Shown here piece by piece: positions 9,403 to 17,493 of a stretch of DNA of 64,000 nt. A model generated the notes under the pieces. It was not told where the DNA came from, ran no database searches, and saw only the letters and a list, made by a program, of their open reading frames with translations. Numbering within the stretch: the stretch's first letter is position 1; each line of letters opens with the position of its first letter. The DNA is from Bacteroidaceae bacterium (lineage in GTDB: Bacteria > Bacteroidota > Bacteroidia > Bacteroidales > Bacteroidaceae): NCBI GenBank assembly GCA_017447625.1, contig JAFSNB010000002.1, positions 31,327 through 95,326 of the forward strand, read 5' to 3'. The translations under genes were made by a program, and so were the position numbers.

Positions 9403-9434
9403 TTTGGCAGTTCCGAAAAAATCGCTTACCTTTG
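9403..9434 (+). promoter_or_regulatory. promoter of tRNA-Met gene
   Basis: TTTG at 9403-9406 and TACCTTTG at 9427-9434 are separated by 20 bases, a good match to the Bacteroidetes vegetative promoter. It sits about 50 bases upstream of the tRNA. Confidence 0.7.
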
Positions 9435-9484
9435 CACCCGCAAAACCGCAAGGGGGCTCTTTGAGGCCCCTGAGCCGCAAGGCT

Positions 9485-9558
9485 GGCGGGGTAGCTCAGC
9501 TGGTTAGAGCGTCGGATTCATAATCCGAAGGTCGCGGGTTCAAGCCCCGCCCCCGCTA
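9485..9558 (+). tRNA. tRNA-Met (anticodon CAT)
   Basis: A cloverleaf can be drawn: acceptor GGCGGGG/CCCCGCT (first pair G-U), D-arm GCTC...GAGC, anticodon stem TCGGA/TCCGA with loop TTCATAA, T-arm GCGGG TTCAAGC CCCGC, discriminator A. CCA is not encoded. The anticodon stem lacks the three G-C pairs of an initiator, so it is an elongator Met tRNA; a lysidine-modified Ile tRNA cannot be excluded by eye. Confidence 0.93.
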
Positions 9559-9575
9559 CAAGGTTAGACAATTGC

Positions 9576-9611
9576 AAAAGGGCATTGACGGAACACGCCA
9601 ATGCTCTTTTT
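9576..9611 (+). terminator. hairpin terminator after tRNA-Met
   Basis: AAAAGGGCATTG pairs with CAATGCTCTTTT around a short loop and ends in T residues, 17 bases after the tRNA. Confidence 0.75.
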
Positions 9612-9968
9612 GCATGTGAAGGAGGACCCACCCCCCAAACGGACTCTCCCCCCGCCGGCCCTCTGTCGCAAGTGGTGACTTGCTCCCCTTTGTGGGGCCG
9701 AAGCCACATTCAGTGGCTTCTCTAAAGACCCCAGTCGCCCTAAAGGGAGGGAGCAATATGAGGACAAGAGATGCTATCAATAAACGAACACGAATTATCA
9801 CAAATATAATTAATGAGAAATTAATGGAAAATGAATGATAATTATATGTGAAAAATCCTAAGCAGCGCGCAGCCTAAATCGTAAATAAGCTCAATCGTAA
9901 ATAAATAGTAATTTGGACTCGCTACGCGCTTGACACTTCAAGAAATCGTCAAATCGTAAATTAATTCT
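9612..9968. repeat. intergenic repeat cluster between tRNA and GH2 gene
   Basis: No gene is seen. From about 9628 to 9756 there are several GC-rich palindromes (CCACCCCCCAAACGG, TCCCCCCGCCGG, CCCCTTTGTGGGG, GCCACATTCAGTGGC, CCCTAAAGGG); part of it is the inverse of the 4405-4430 repeat. From about 9874 to 9962 an AT-rich run of AATCGTAAATA-like units follows, as seen before argF' and porX. Confidence 0.65.
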
Positions 9969-12590
9969 ATGATTAAATCATTATTATCCAATCTGCGCGC
10001 AGCAGTTCTCCCCCCTACGGGGGGAGTTAGAGAGGGGCTTGTTCTTTTTCTGCTCTTTTCTTTCTTTTGTATTGTATGTTCTGCCCAACCCCTCCGCACT
10101 GACTCCGTCATTAACTTCGACTGGCGCTTCCACGCTGGCGATGTCATTGGTGGCGAACGGCCCGAGACACCAGACGACTCATGGCGCGTGCTCTCTCTGC
10201 CCCACGATTTCCAGATAGAACAGCCTTGGGAAGTCCCCGGCGATGACGAACGGCCGGACAACAGCGACCCGGGAGCGAACCGCCGCAGCCGCCTCAGTTC
10301 ACGCGGGTTCAAGGAGATGGGCATCGGATGGTATCGCAAGACCTTCACACCTCCCGCTTCGTGGCAGGGCAGACGTATCCTCATAGACTTCGAGGGCATT
10401 ATGCTCGTTGGCGATGCCTGGCTCAACGGCCAGCCCATAGGCAAGACCGATTACGGATACCTCGGCTTCGAGGCTGACATAACGAAGATGATAAAATTCG
10501 GTCAACCGAATGTGATTGCGGTGCGGGCAGACACCCGCTATGCCAACTCGTCACGTTGGTACACGGGCGGCGGCCTCTATCGCGACGTGCATCTTGTCAC
10601 CACTCACCCCATGGTCTATTTCAACCGCCACCCCCTGAAGATTACCACCAATAATGGTCAATGGTCAATGGTCAATGGTCAATCCCTCTCCCCCCAACGG
10701 GGGGAGTCGGAGAGGGGCCTCGTATCCATCCAAGCCGACGTAACCTGTCTTGGCCCGGCTCCGAAAGACCTGACCTTCGGCATCCGTATTCTCGACCGTG
10801 AAGGGCGCGTCGTTGCGGAGAAGAATTGCTATGAGACATTCCGCGCAAACCAGCGCAGTCGCGAATACCAGCTTACTGACATCCAGATTCCCAACGCTCA
10901 TCTCTGGGATCTCGACGACCCGTATCTCTACACCGCCGAGGTGTCTGTATATAGTAAGGGTGAGGTGGCCGACTGTGTCCGGAGCACTTTCGGCGTGCGC
11001 ACCATAGAATACGGCCCCGACTTCGGCTTCAAGCTGAACGGCAAGAAAGTAATCCTCAAGGGCATAGCAAACCACCACACCCTTGGAGCGCTCGGTGCAG
11101 CCGCATATCCTCGAGCCATAGAAAAGCGTGTCAAACTGCTCAAGGACTTTGGCTTCAACCATATCCGTACCAGCCACAACCCCTATTCAGACGACCTGCT
11201 CGACCTCTGCGACAAATACGGAATCCTCGTCGTAGATGAACTATATGACAAGTGGTTAAAGCAGTTTGCCGGCGACCGCGTCTCCTGGACAGAGCTTTGG
11301 CAACATGACGTCCCTGAGTGGATTCGTCGCGACCGCAACCACCCGTGTGTGGTTATGTGGAGTCTCGGCAATGAGCTACAGACCTATTGGGCTATTCCTT
11401 ATGCAGACTGGGGCGTGACGCCTTACCGTCTGCAGAAGGCGCTGCTCCAACGCTACGACCAGACACGCCCGATCACCGTGGCTATGCATCCGCGCGGACG
11501 CAGTCAGGAGACCGACTCCCTGCCGGCCCCGCTTGTGATGGAGACCGACATCGCCGCTTATAACTATCGTTATATGTACTTCCCGGGCGACGGGCGCCGC
11601 TTCCCGTGGATGAAGTTCTACCAGAGCGAGGCCACCACAGCTGCCATGGGACCCAACTACTATGAGATGGACCTGAATAAAGTCATCGGTCTTGCCTACT
11701 GGGGAGCCATCGACTATCTGGGCGAGAGTCAGGGCTGGCCTGCCAAAGGGTGGGCTCAGGGTGTCTTCTATATAGACCTCTCCACGAAACCCAACGCCTA
11801 TCTCGCCAAGTCTATCTTCTCCGACGAGCCCGTTGTCCACATCTGCGTCCAGGAGCAGAGTCAGGACATCGAGTGGAACGGCGTGAAGCAGAAAATCCGC
11901 CGCCTCACAGACCACTGGACCCGCACCGAAGGTGAACAACTCAGCATCACCACCTACACCAACGCCGATGAGGTGGAGCTGGTCGTCAACGGCAAGAGTC
12001 TCGGCAAGAAACAGAACGAACTTTCCAACCCGAAGGTACGCAACCAGATTCGTTGGGACAAAGTCGATTATCACAAAGGCTACATAGAGGCCATCGCCCG
12101 CAGCGGCGGCAAAATCGTTGCCCGCCACCGCGTCGAGACCGCCGGTCCCGCAAAGAAACTCAGCCTACAACCCGACCTCACTTCCTCAACAGACAAAGGT
12201 CAACAGTCTAAGGTCGAAGGTCAACAGTCAACTGTCAACTCCCCCCTCCGGGGGGCAGGGGGGCCGTCAATCCCAGGGGGGCCGTCAATCCCCTGGTTAG
12301 CCGACGGTCGCGACCTCCAGCACATCGTCGTCACCGCCACCGACAGCAAAGGCCGCGTTGTGCCTTCTGCCAACACCGACATCACCTTCTCTGTTGACGG
12401 CCCGGCTGAGATTATTGCAGTCAGCAGCGGCGACCACTACAGCGACGAGCTCACCTTCACCAACCACCGCCGCCTCTACGACGGCCGCTGCCTCGTGATC
12501 CTCCGTTCCGGCCGCACCCCGGGCAAAGTGACCCTCACCGCCACCGGCGAAGGCTTCAAACCCACCCGCTTGGTGATGACCACAAAGTAG
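9969..12590 (+). CDS. secreted GH2 beta-galactosidase-like glycoside hydrolase
   Basis: Hydrolyses terminal beta-linked galactose or a related sugar from glycans, probably in the periplasm. Domains: signal-like core (24-40, ends CSAQ), GH2 sugar-binding domain (about 45-225), Ig-like domain (about 250-350), TIM barrel with acid/base Glu469 (SLGNELQ) and nucleophile Glu554 (YQSEATT), then DUF4982-like and a C-terminal Ig-like domain. Length 873. Three repeat-derived segments interrupt it: residues 13-24 (before the hydrophobic signal core, with no other ATG after it), 229-251, and about 740-776 (includes a doubled GGPSIP). Other family members recalled lack these. Exact sugar specificity is not resolvable. 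Confidence 0.88.
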   Translation: MIKSLLSNLRAAVLPPTGGVREGLVLFLLFSFFCIVCSAQPLRTDSVINFDWRFHAGDVIGGERPETPDDSWRVLSLPHDFQIEQPWEVPGDDERPDNSDPGANRRSRLSSRGFKEMGIGWYRKTFTPPASWQGRRILIDFEGIMLVGDAWLNGQPIGKTDYGYLGFEADITKMIKFGQPNVIAVRADTRYANSSRWYTGGGLYRDVHLVTTHPMVYFNRHPLKITTNNGQWSMVNGQSLSPQRGESERGLVSIQADVTCLGPAPKDLTFGIRILDREGRVVAEKNCYETFRANQRSREYQLTDIQIPNAHLWDLDDPYLYTAEVSVYSKGEVADCVRSTFGVRTIEYGPDFGFKLNGKKVILKGIANHHTLGALGAAAYPRAIEKRVKLLKDFGFNHIRTSHNPYSDDLLDLCDKYGILVVDELYDKWLKQFAGDRVSWTELWQHDVPEWIRRDRNHPCVVMWSLGNELQTYWAIPYADWGVTPYRLQKALLQRYDQTRPITVAMHPRGRSQETDSLPAPLVMETDIAAYNYRYMYFPGDGRRFPWMKFYQSEATTAAMGPNYYEMDLNKVIGLAYWGAIDYLGESQGWPAKGWAQGVFYIDLSTKPNAYLAKSIFSDEPVVHICVQEQSQDIEWNGVKQKIRRLTDHWTRTEGEQLSITTYTNADEVELVVNGKSLGKKQNELSNPKVRNQIRWDKVDYHKGYIEAIARSGGKIVARHRVETAGPAKKLSLQPDLTSSTDKGQQSKVEGQQSTVNSPLRGAGGPSIPGGPSIPWLADGRDLQHIVVTATDSKGRVVPSANTDITFSVDGPAEIIAVSSGDHYSDELTFTNHRRLYDGRCLVILRSGRTPGKVTLTATGEGFKPTRLVMTTK
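10008..10041. repeat. GC palindrome copy inside GH2 signal region
   Basis: CTCCCCCCTACGGGGGGAG followed by TTAGAGAGGGGCTTG. It encodes LPPTGGVREGL and nearly repeats the copy in tsaE (60011-60045). Confidence 0.85.
10654..10719. repeat. composite repeat (ATGGTCA heptamers plus GC palindrome) inside GH2
   Basis: About four tandem ATGGTCA units (10654-10683) run into CTCTCCCCCCAACGGGGGG (10686 onward) and AGTCGGAGAGGGGC. It encodes the low-complexity WSMVNGQSLSPQRGESERGL between the sugar-binding and Ig-like domains, and keeps the frame. Confidence 0.85.
12194..12297. repeat. composite repeat (GTCAAC units, GC palindrome, 18-bp tandem) inside GH2
   Basis: GGTCAAC/AGTCAAC-type units (12194-12240) join CCCCCCTCCGGGGGG and then an 18-bp tandem pair (unit begins CAGGGGGGCCGTC, about 12256-12291). 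The order of parts matches the intergenic copy at 22859-22924. The frame is kept. Confidence 0.8.
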
Positions 12591-12591
12591 C

Positions 12592-12647
12592 CTCACTCAA
12601 TAACTACATAAACATTTCAGGGCAGCCCATCATTTGAGCCGCCCTGA
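12592..12647 (+). terminator. 56-bp terminator cassette, copy 1
   Basis: It starts one base after the GH2 stop. An unpaired leader (CTCACTCAATAAC...) precedes a hairpin CAGGGC(A)GCCCATCA..TTGAGCCGCCCTG. Copy 2 at 22411-22466 matches at 54 of 56 positions by eye and sits in the same place relative to another stop codon. No strong T-run follows, so termination is inferred. Confidence 0.75.
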
Positions 12648-12970
12648 ATAATTAACGCCATACTTTGGAAAAGAATCCGCAAGAATCCGCAAAAATTCTT
12701 GTTTATTGTTGCATGTTGTTTTCGTTTAATCCGAAACAAATGTGAATAATATGAATAATCTAATCCATAAATTATTATTATTCGTGGGGCAAATTATTCT
12801 GATTATTCCTATTCGTTTCAGAGCTAAATCCGTTGAATCCGTGTAATCCGTTGTTAATAGTTTAAGGAGTTTAAGTGAGGGGCTTTATTTTTTCTCTTTA
12901 AATCTCTCTTTTCTCTTTTTTCGCCTTCGCTTGGGCAATTCGTCTCTTTTATTTTCGCCATCGCCATGTT
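12648..12970. other. non-coding, short-repeat-rich stretch
   Basis: No gene is seen. It contains AGAATCCGCA repeated twice near 12671, a group of AATCCGT-like units near 12826-12855 (CCGTTGAATCCGTGTAATCC), and an AT-rich region. It separates the convergent GH2 and ATPase genes. Confidence 0.5.
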
Positions 12971-14194
12971 TTATTTGAAGAAAGATGTTAGCTTCTTGCT
13001 GTTATTCTCCATGTCGAGCATGAAGTCAAACATGAACTCTCCAAAGGTCAGTTCCATGTCGCCAGCATATCTGTACAGATATTTCAACTTAGATGGATTA
13101 ACCTTCGCAAAATGAGCCAGTCCGTCATGCATGGGAAGACCGAAAAACATTTGCTCTGGCTGCATATAGCGCATCAGATAGGGCGAGTGACTCGTCATCA
13201 GTATTTTGGTATTTGATGCATATGCCTGTATGGTAAGAAGAAGATTCTCCATCAGCTTTGGATGGACGGAGTTTTCTGGTTCCTCGACCATAATCATTGG
13301 TATGTCTTGCTTCTGAGCAGCCATACACAATGTGAATAAGAAGATCATACGCTTGCTACCGCTTGACAACAACCGGATACTGGTGGGCTGTGAATTAAAT
13401 TCCTCCTGTATTCTTATATCATAGACTTTGCTGCGTCCGTCACTCAATGTTATTTCATCTGGTTCGAATGACACCACGCCAGAAATCAGCTGCTTAATAC
13501 CATCTGACAAGATGCTGAAACTATCAGCATCCGTCTCCTTCATCCGATAGATATATTCGCTTAGAGTCATGCCACCGAGCATGGCGATTCCGTTGCCCCC
13601 GTCTATGGAGAAGTATGATTCGGGGTTATCCAAAGTCTGCAGGTTCGGGATGCTTATGCTACATATTTCCTTGGCTAAGTCCGACAGAAACAATCCACCG
13701 TTGGCTATCATTGGCAAGGATAGTTGTTTAGGGGTGGCGGCAAAAGGTTTGTTACAGCGCCCCATAGCCGACGGAACGATCATAGAGTAGTAGCCGTCCT
13801 GTCTGTTTATCATTTGTCGATAGCGTTGCTCACCCTCGGTCTTAATCTTTAACCACTCCGAAAGCACATAGCCAGGAATCGCGCCCTCTGCCCATTGGCA
13901 TTCATAGCCATACTGCACGAGTTCTGTACGTCCATCACGCTGTAATCTGCCAAGAATCTCAAAGTGGAACTTCTTTTCCTTGATGGAGACATTAATGGGG
14001 AGAAAGCGGCTTTGAAGCATCTGACCTTTTGTTTCTTCATTAGCATTCAGATACATCAAACCAAAACTGATGGCACTGAGAACGTTACTCTTGCCATAAC
14101 CGTTAGGGGCGATGAGGGCATTTATCTCTCCTACATCTAAACGTATATGCTCAATGTTTGAAAATCCCTCAATGATAAAACTGTCTATAATCAT
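12971..14194 (-). CDS. AAA-type ATPase (SMC/ABC-like, AAA_21/OLD-like), orphan
   Basis: An ABC-ATPase-like protein of 407 residues from the ATG at 14194; the frame is open further upstream, but MIIDSFIIEGFSNIEH is the normal family N-terminus. Seen: Walker A APNGYGKS (29-36), signature-like LLSSGSKR, Walker B IPMIMVEEPENS with a following HPKL, and H-loop MTSHSP. No TOPRIM or nuclease domain follows. Such ATPases occur in phage-defence and mobile-element modules, usually with a partner gene; none is visible, as the next downstream gene is the convergent GH2. A 26-bp direct repeat lies just upstream. Function not established. Confidence 0.85.
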   Translation of the reverse strand: MIIDSFIIEGFSNIEHIRLDVGEINALIAPNGYGKSNVLSAISFGLMYLNANEETKGQMLQSRFLPINVSIKEKKFHFEILGRLQRDGRTELVQYGYECQWAEGAIPGYVLSEWLKIKTEGEQRYRQMINRQDGYYSMIVPSAMGRCNKPFAATPKQLSLPMIANGGLFLSDLAKEICSISIPNLQTLDNPESYFSIDGGNGIAMLGGMTLSEYIYRMKETDADSFSILSDGIKQLISGVVSFEPDEITLSDGRSKVYDIRIQEEFNSQPTSIRLLSSGSKRMIFLFTLCMAAQKQDIPMIMVEEPENSVHPKLMENLLLTIQAYASNTKILMTSHSPYLMRYMQPEQMFFGLPMHDGLAHFAKVNPSKLKYLYRYAGDMELTFGEFMFDFMLDMENNSKKLTSFFK

Positions 14195-14284
14195 AACTCG
14201 TGCAAATATTTTTGCGTCAGTATCACTTAAATCTGTTGCAAATATACTAAATAAAAGCAACTCGTGCAAATATTTTTGCGCCAG
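14195..14284. repeat. 26-bp direct repeats upstream of the AAA ATPase
   Basis: Copies at 14195-14220 and 14259-14284 (AACTCGTGCAAATATTTTTG...) differ at one base. The first abuts the ATPase start codon. They may be operators, or a duplicated promoter or leader; on the minus strand each contains AATATTTG, one mismatch from a -7 box. Confidence 0.7.
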
Positions 14285-14627
14285 TTGGGTCAATTTTTAA
14301 TTATTTTTATCGCTATATACCCTAAAGCAGAGCAATATGTGACAATTTTCAGACTCATTATAAACATCTGAACGGATTCTGAGCAACAGATTATAGTCTA
14401 TAAATTCAAAAGAAACCGTCCAATCCCAGTTATTGTGCATTGATCCCACATATTATCAGTCGCTATAATCGCTCAAAAAATCTTGTTTTATCCACGAATA
14501 ACAGCCAAAAACGGGGCTCAACTGCGTGATTGTTTCGTGATGCACCCGTTATTTAAAAGTGGCTTGCCCTCCGATTCGTAACGGGGTTCCTTTGCAGCAC
14601 GATTCCACTAAAGGGTCGTGTTGTAAA

Positions 14628-14738
14628 ATGACAAATAATCAAATCACGTTCAATGACCTTCCGCAGGTCGTTGCCGAACTTCGGGATGAAGTGTCGGGCA
14701 TGAAGGCGTTACTGCTGAACGTTTTCGTTAAGCCATGA
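14628..14738 (+). pseudogene. truncated excisionase/HTH-protein N-terminus (36 residues)
   Basis: The short frame MTNNQITFNDLPQVVAEL continues through RDEVSGMKALLL and stops at residue 36. This start is typical of the coiled-coil lead of helix-turn-helix/excisionase-like proteins on Bacteroides mobilisable elements, but the HTH itself is missing. I read it as a remnant of an element. TTCCTTTGC upstream (about 14587) could have been its -7 box. Confidence 0.5.
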
Positions 14739-14896
14739 GCAGAGAAAACTTGTTTGCTATGCCATGGCGAGAAAACGAAGGATGGAATCCAACCTACAGA
14801 ACAGACCAACTCAGCAGAGAGAGAACAGACACCGCCCTGTCACACCAGAGCAGCGTGCCGAGAAATCGGCTTGCCGATGCCACATTTTTCAAGTAG
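14735..14896 (+). pseudogene. short frame coupled to the excisionase remnant (53 residues)
   Basis: ATG at 14735 overlaps the previous stop by 4 bases and the frame runs 53 codons (MSRENLFAMPWRENEGWNP...). I do not recognise it. Tight coupling suggests it was the next gene of the same element, cut short; it could equally be chance. Confidence 0.3.
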
Positions 14897-15217
14897 TGGG
14901 TAGCCTAATACCCCATCTCCACGTCGTTTGATTGGAGGATTCCACTTCAAGGCAAGCCTGTCGTAGATGCTATTTCTTGATAGCTCTGCGAACACAAACA
15001 ACTCTGTATATTAGAGAGAAAGTGTTATCGCAAAAGCAAAGCCCATAGGTTTCCGTACATCTTTAGGAGCATAGAAGGCGTATGGATTTCCACAAAACTG
15101 TTCTACATTGTCGGCTCCCTTTCCCTCCTGTCAATTATAACGATTGTATTGGAGATTGCCTTCTATGTGTATTTCCATTGGACTCAATAAGTATTATCTC
15201 GAAGTACTGTGGAAAAA
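14897..15217. other. non-coding flank left of the insertion sequence
   Basis: No frame that I can support. Probably decayed mobile-element DNA between the excisionase remnant and the IS. Confidence 0.4.
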
Positions 15218-17064
15218 GAGGGTGTGTCAAAATAGGCACATCCTCTTTTTTTGCATCCCAATCGCTGCATAGGAGAGCATTTCTTCCTATGCGGCTATTT
15301 TCGTGAAAAGACGCCCTGTGATGCTGATGCGGCGGCATTTGGCCGCATCAATTCTGTATATAGGCTCCAAGATGTCATTACGATGCTGCTTATTGGGCAT
15401 TTCTCGCCTTTTTGCAGCCATTTTCTTGATGTCAAAGGCAATGGCGAAGAAGGCAAAGTCCATAGTGACCTTGTCTTTACCGAAATGGCGGAAGCGTTTG
15501 TATTGCATATTGTATTTCATCTGTCCGAATACAGCCTCCGGTTCTGTCGGTCGCCTGGATCTGTGCTCCTGTCCTCTCTCCGATGTCAGCCTCTCCCTGG
15601 CTTTCCGCTTGTATTCCATCAGGCGGTGGTTGACCTCTATCTCCCTGTCACCTCGTTTTTTCTTGTAGCATCCCCATCTGAGCGGGCATCCCTCGCACCT
15701 TTGCTCCCGATAGACGGCACTCTCCGTCCTGTAGCCGCTGCCTGTCTTGTCATGGCGTGTGCCGGCCCTTGTCATGTGCTGCCCCATCGGACAGACGAAG
15801 TAGTCTTCATCCTGATTATAATACAGGTTCTCGATGCGGAAGATGTCGTTCTTGAAGGCACGTTTCTGCTCCTTGTGGAAGTAGTTGTACTTGACGTATG
15901 CCTCTGTGCCGTTGGCCTCCATGTATGCATAGTTCTCCTCGCTACCGTAGCCTGCATCGGCACAGACCTCCTTGGGCTGGCGGTCATAACGCATAGAGAA
16001 TGAGGAGAGGAAGGGAATCATTGTAAGCGTGTCGGTTGGATTGGGGAAGAATCCGAAGTCGGTAATGAACTGGTTCTCCGTACCTGTCTGCAGGTTGTAG
16101 CCGGGCTTGGTCTGCCCGTTGTTCATCGCATCCTCCTTCATGCGCATGAAGGTCGCTTCCTTGTCGGTCTTGCTGTAGGAGTTGCGCTCTCCCAGCGTCT
16201 CCAAGTGGCTGTTATATTCTGAGAGCTTGTCTGCCATCTCCTCCAGATGCCTTACTTGTTTTTGCTTCTTCCGCAATGCCTTCTTTCCTTCCTTACTTTT
16301 AGAAGCAGGCTGTTCCGCCAGGGCATCACGCAGCTCTGTGGCAATCTCCGTCAGCGTCTCAGGAGTGAAACTGACCGCCTCCTCCTCCGCCTTATCCTGT
16401 GCAATGGCATCATCCACCTGTGAGAGCAATACACGTATCTTCTCCAGCAGCTTCGCGCGGTTCTTCTCCACTGTCTTGCGCCAGACAAAAGTGTACTTGT
16501 TTGCCTTAGACTCAATCTTGGTCCCATCTATGTATTCCACGTCAAGTGTTACCAGCCCCTTTGCATTAAGTAAAAGGACCAGCTGGGTGAACACGTTGTT
16601 AATCTCATGCTTGACACGATTGCGGAAGCGGTTGATGGTGATGAAGTCCGGCTGCTCATAGCCAGCCAGCCAAATGAAATGGACGTCGCGCTTCAGGCTC
16701 CGCTCTATCTTACGACAGGAGTAGATGTTGTTCATATAGGCGTAGATGATGACCTTAAGGAGCATCTTAGGATCATACGGACTGCGGCCACGCTCCTTGT
16801 AGAGCTTGCGGAAACTACTCAGATCAAGGCTCTCTACAATGCCGCTGACAAGGCGGACGGGATCCTCTTCCGCAATATCTTTGTCGATTCTTTGCGGAAA
16901 AAGCACCATTTGGTTTGGTGAATACGGACGAAAGTGGTACTTTTGCATAACTTTTGAATTCTGTCGTAAAGGTACAACATTTTTGCGACATAACAAAGCC
17001 CTGGCTTGAGAAAGTCGGGGCTTTGCGAAAAAAAAAGAGGATGTGCCTATTTTGACACACCCTC
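15218..17064 (-). mobile_element. IS1182-family insertion sequence, complete (about 1.85 kb)
   Basis: The ends are inverted repeats of at least 35 bases: left GAGGGTGTGTCAAAATAGGC (15218 on) continuing ACATCCTCTTTTTTT, and the reverse complement at 17030-17064. A single intact transposase lies inside on the minus strand. No clear target-site duplication is visible in the flanks (AAAA on the left, CTTA on the right). Confidence 0.92.
15287..16948 (-). CDS. IS1182-family DDE transposase
   Basis: Catalyses transposition of the surrounding element. From the ATG at 16948 (MQKYHFRPYSPNQMVLFP) it has 553 residues; a longer frame starts at 16996. Seen: the N-terminal DUF772-like region (YKERGRSPYDPKMLLKV), a first acidic motif in VEYIDGTKIES, ADAGYGSEENY for the second, a cysteine-rich segment (CPMGQHM ... 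CEGCPLRWGC) and PEAVFGQMKYN with the terminal Glu. No frameshift is visible, so the copy may be active. Confidence 0.93.
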   Translation of the reverse strand: MQKYHFRPYSPNQMVLFPQRIDKDIAEEDPVRLVSGIVESLDLSSFRKLYKERGRSPYDPKMLLKVIIYAYMNNIYSCRKIERSLKRDVHFIWLAGYEQPDFITINRFRNRVKHEINNVFTQLVLLLNAKGLVTLDVEYIDGTKIESKANKYTFVWRKTVEKNRAKLLEKIRVLLSQVDDAIAQDKAEEEAVSFTPETLTEIATELRDALAEQPASKSKEGKKALRKKQKQVRHLEEMADKLSEYNSHLETLGERNSYSKTDKEATFMRMKEDAMNNGQTKPGYNLQTGTENQFITDFGFFPNPTDTLTMIPFLSSFSMRYDRQPKEVCADAGYGSEENYAYMEANGTEAYVKYNYFHKEQKRAFKNDIFRIENLYYNQDEDYFVCPMGQHMTRAGTRHDKTGSGYRTESAVYREQRCEGCPLRWGCYKKKRGDREIEVNHRLMEYKRKARERLTSERGQEHRSRRPTEPEAVFGQMKYNMQYKRFRHFGKDKVTMDFAFFAIAFDIKKMAAKRREMPNKQHRNDILEPIYRIDAAKCRRISITGRLFTKIAA

Positions 17065-17155
17065 CTTAGGTGCCTATAGGACTTTTGAACAAAAATTACT
17101 TTGTTTGTTTAACTGATCTTCTTTTATTTACTATTTACTAACTGTTTTAACTGTC

Positions 17156-17443
17156 TTATAACTTAAACGTTGCCCTGAGCAGGGCGGTGCGGCCGCAGAG
17201 GGTGTAGTCGTAGGTGTAGGTGTTGATGCCGTTGAAGATGGTGTAGGCGTAGTGGCGCTGGTTCAGGAGGTTGTCGAGTTCGAGGCGGAGGACGAGGCGC
17301 TTCCATTTGTACTGGGCGGAGGCGAAGGACACATCATAGAAACAACGTGTTTTATTGGTGTAGGTTTTTTTCAGTGTGAGCCACTGATCCGACTTTTGGA
17401 TAAAATTGTTGCAAAAGTTACGAAAAAAGGGAGGAAGTTCCAA
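17156..17443 (-). pseudogene. C-terminal remnant of a TonB-dependent receptor
   Basis: The last 50 or so residues (LRLELDNLLNQRHYAYTIFN ... GRTALLRATFKL) have the final beta-strands and terminal aromatic-x-Leu pattern of an outer-membrane receptor barrel. The first 30 or so codons do not look like a receptor. Plug, TonB box and most of the barrel are absent. It lies 92 bases from the IS end, so deletion linked to the IS is plausible. Confidence 0.75.
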
Positions 17444-17450
17444 ACTTCCT
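17424..17450 (-). terminator. terminator of the ECF sigma operon
   Basis: On the minus strand AGGAAGTTTGGAACTTCCT is a tight hairpin followed by CCCTTTTTTCG, downstream of the last operon gene (stop at 17494). Confidence 0.8.
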
Positions 17451-17493
17451 GCCCTGTTTTTTTCGATACACCGTATAGCTTATGGTGATTGTT

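Noticed and set aside
9485-9558. Initiator tRNA-Met
   Set aside because: The anticodon stem is TCGGA/TCCGA, without the three G-C pairs of initiators, and the first acceptor pair is G-U rather than a C-A mismatch.
15251-16003. Plus-strand frame of 250 codons in the IS
   Set aside because: Antisense to the intact transposase and crosses no recognisable domain.
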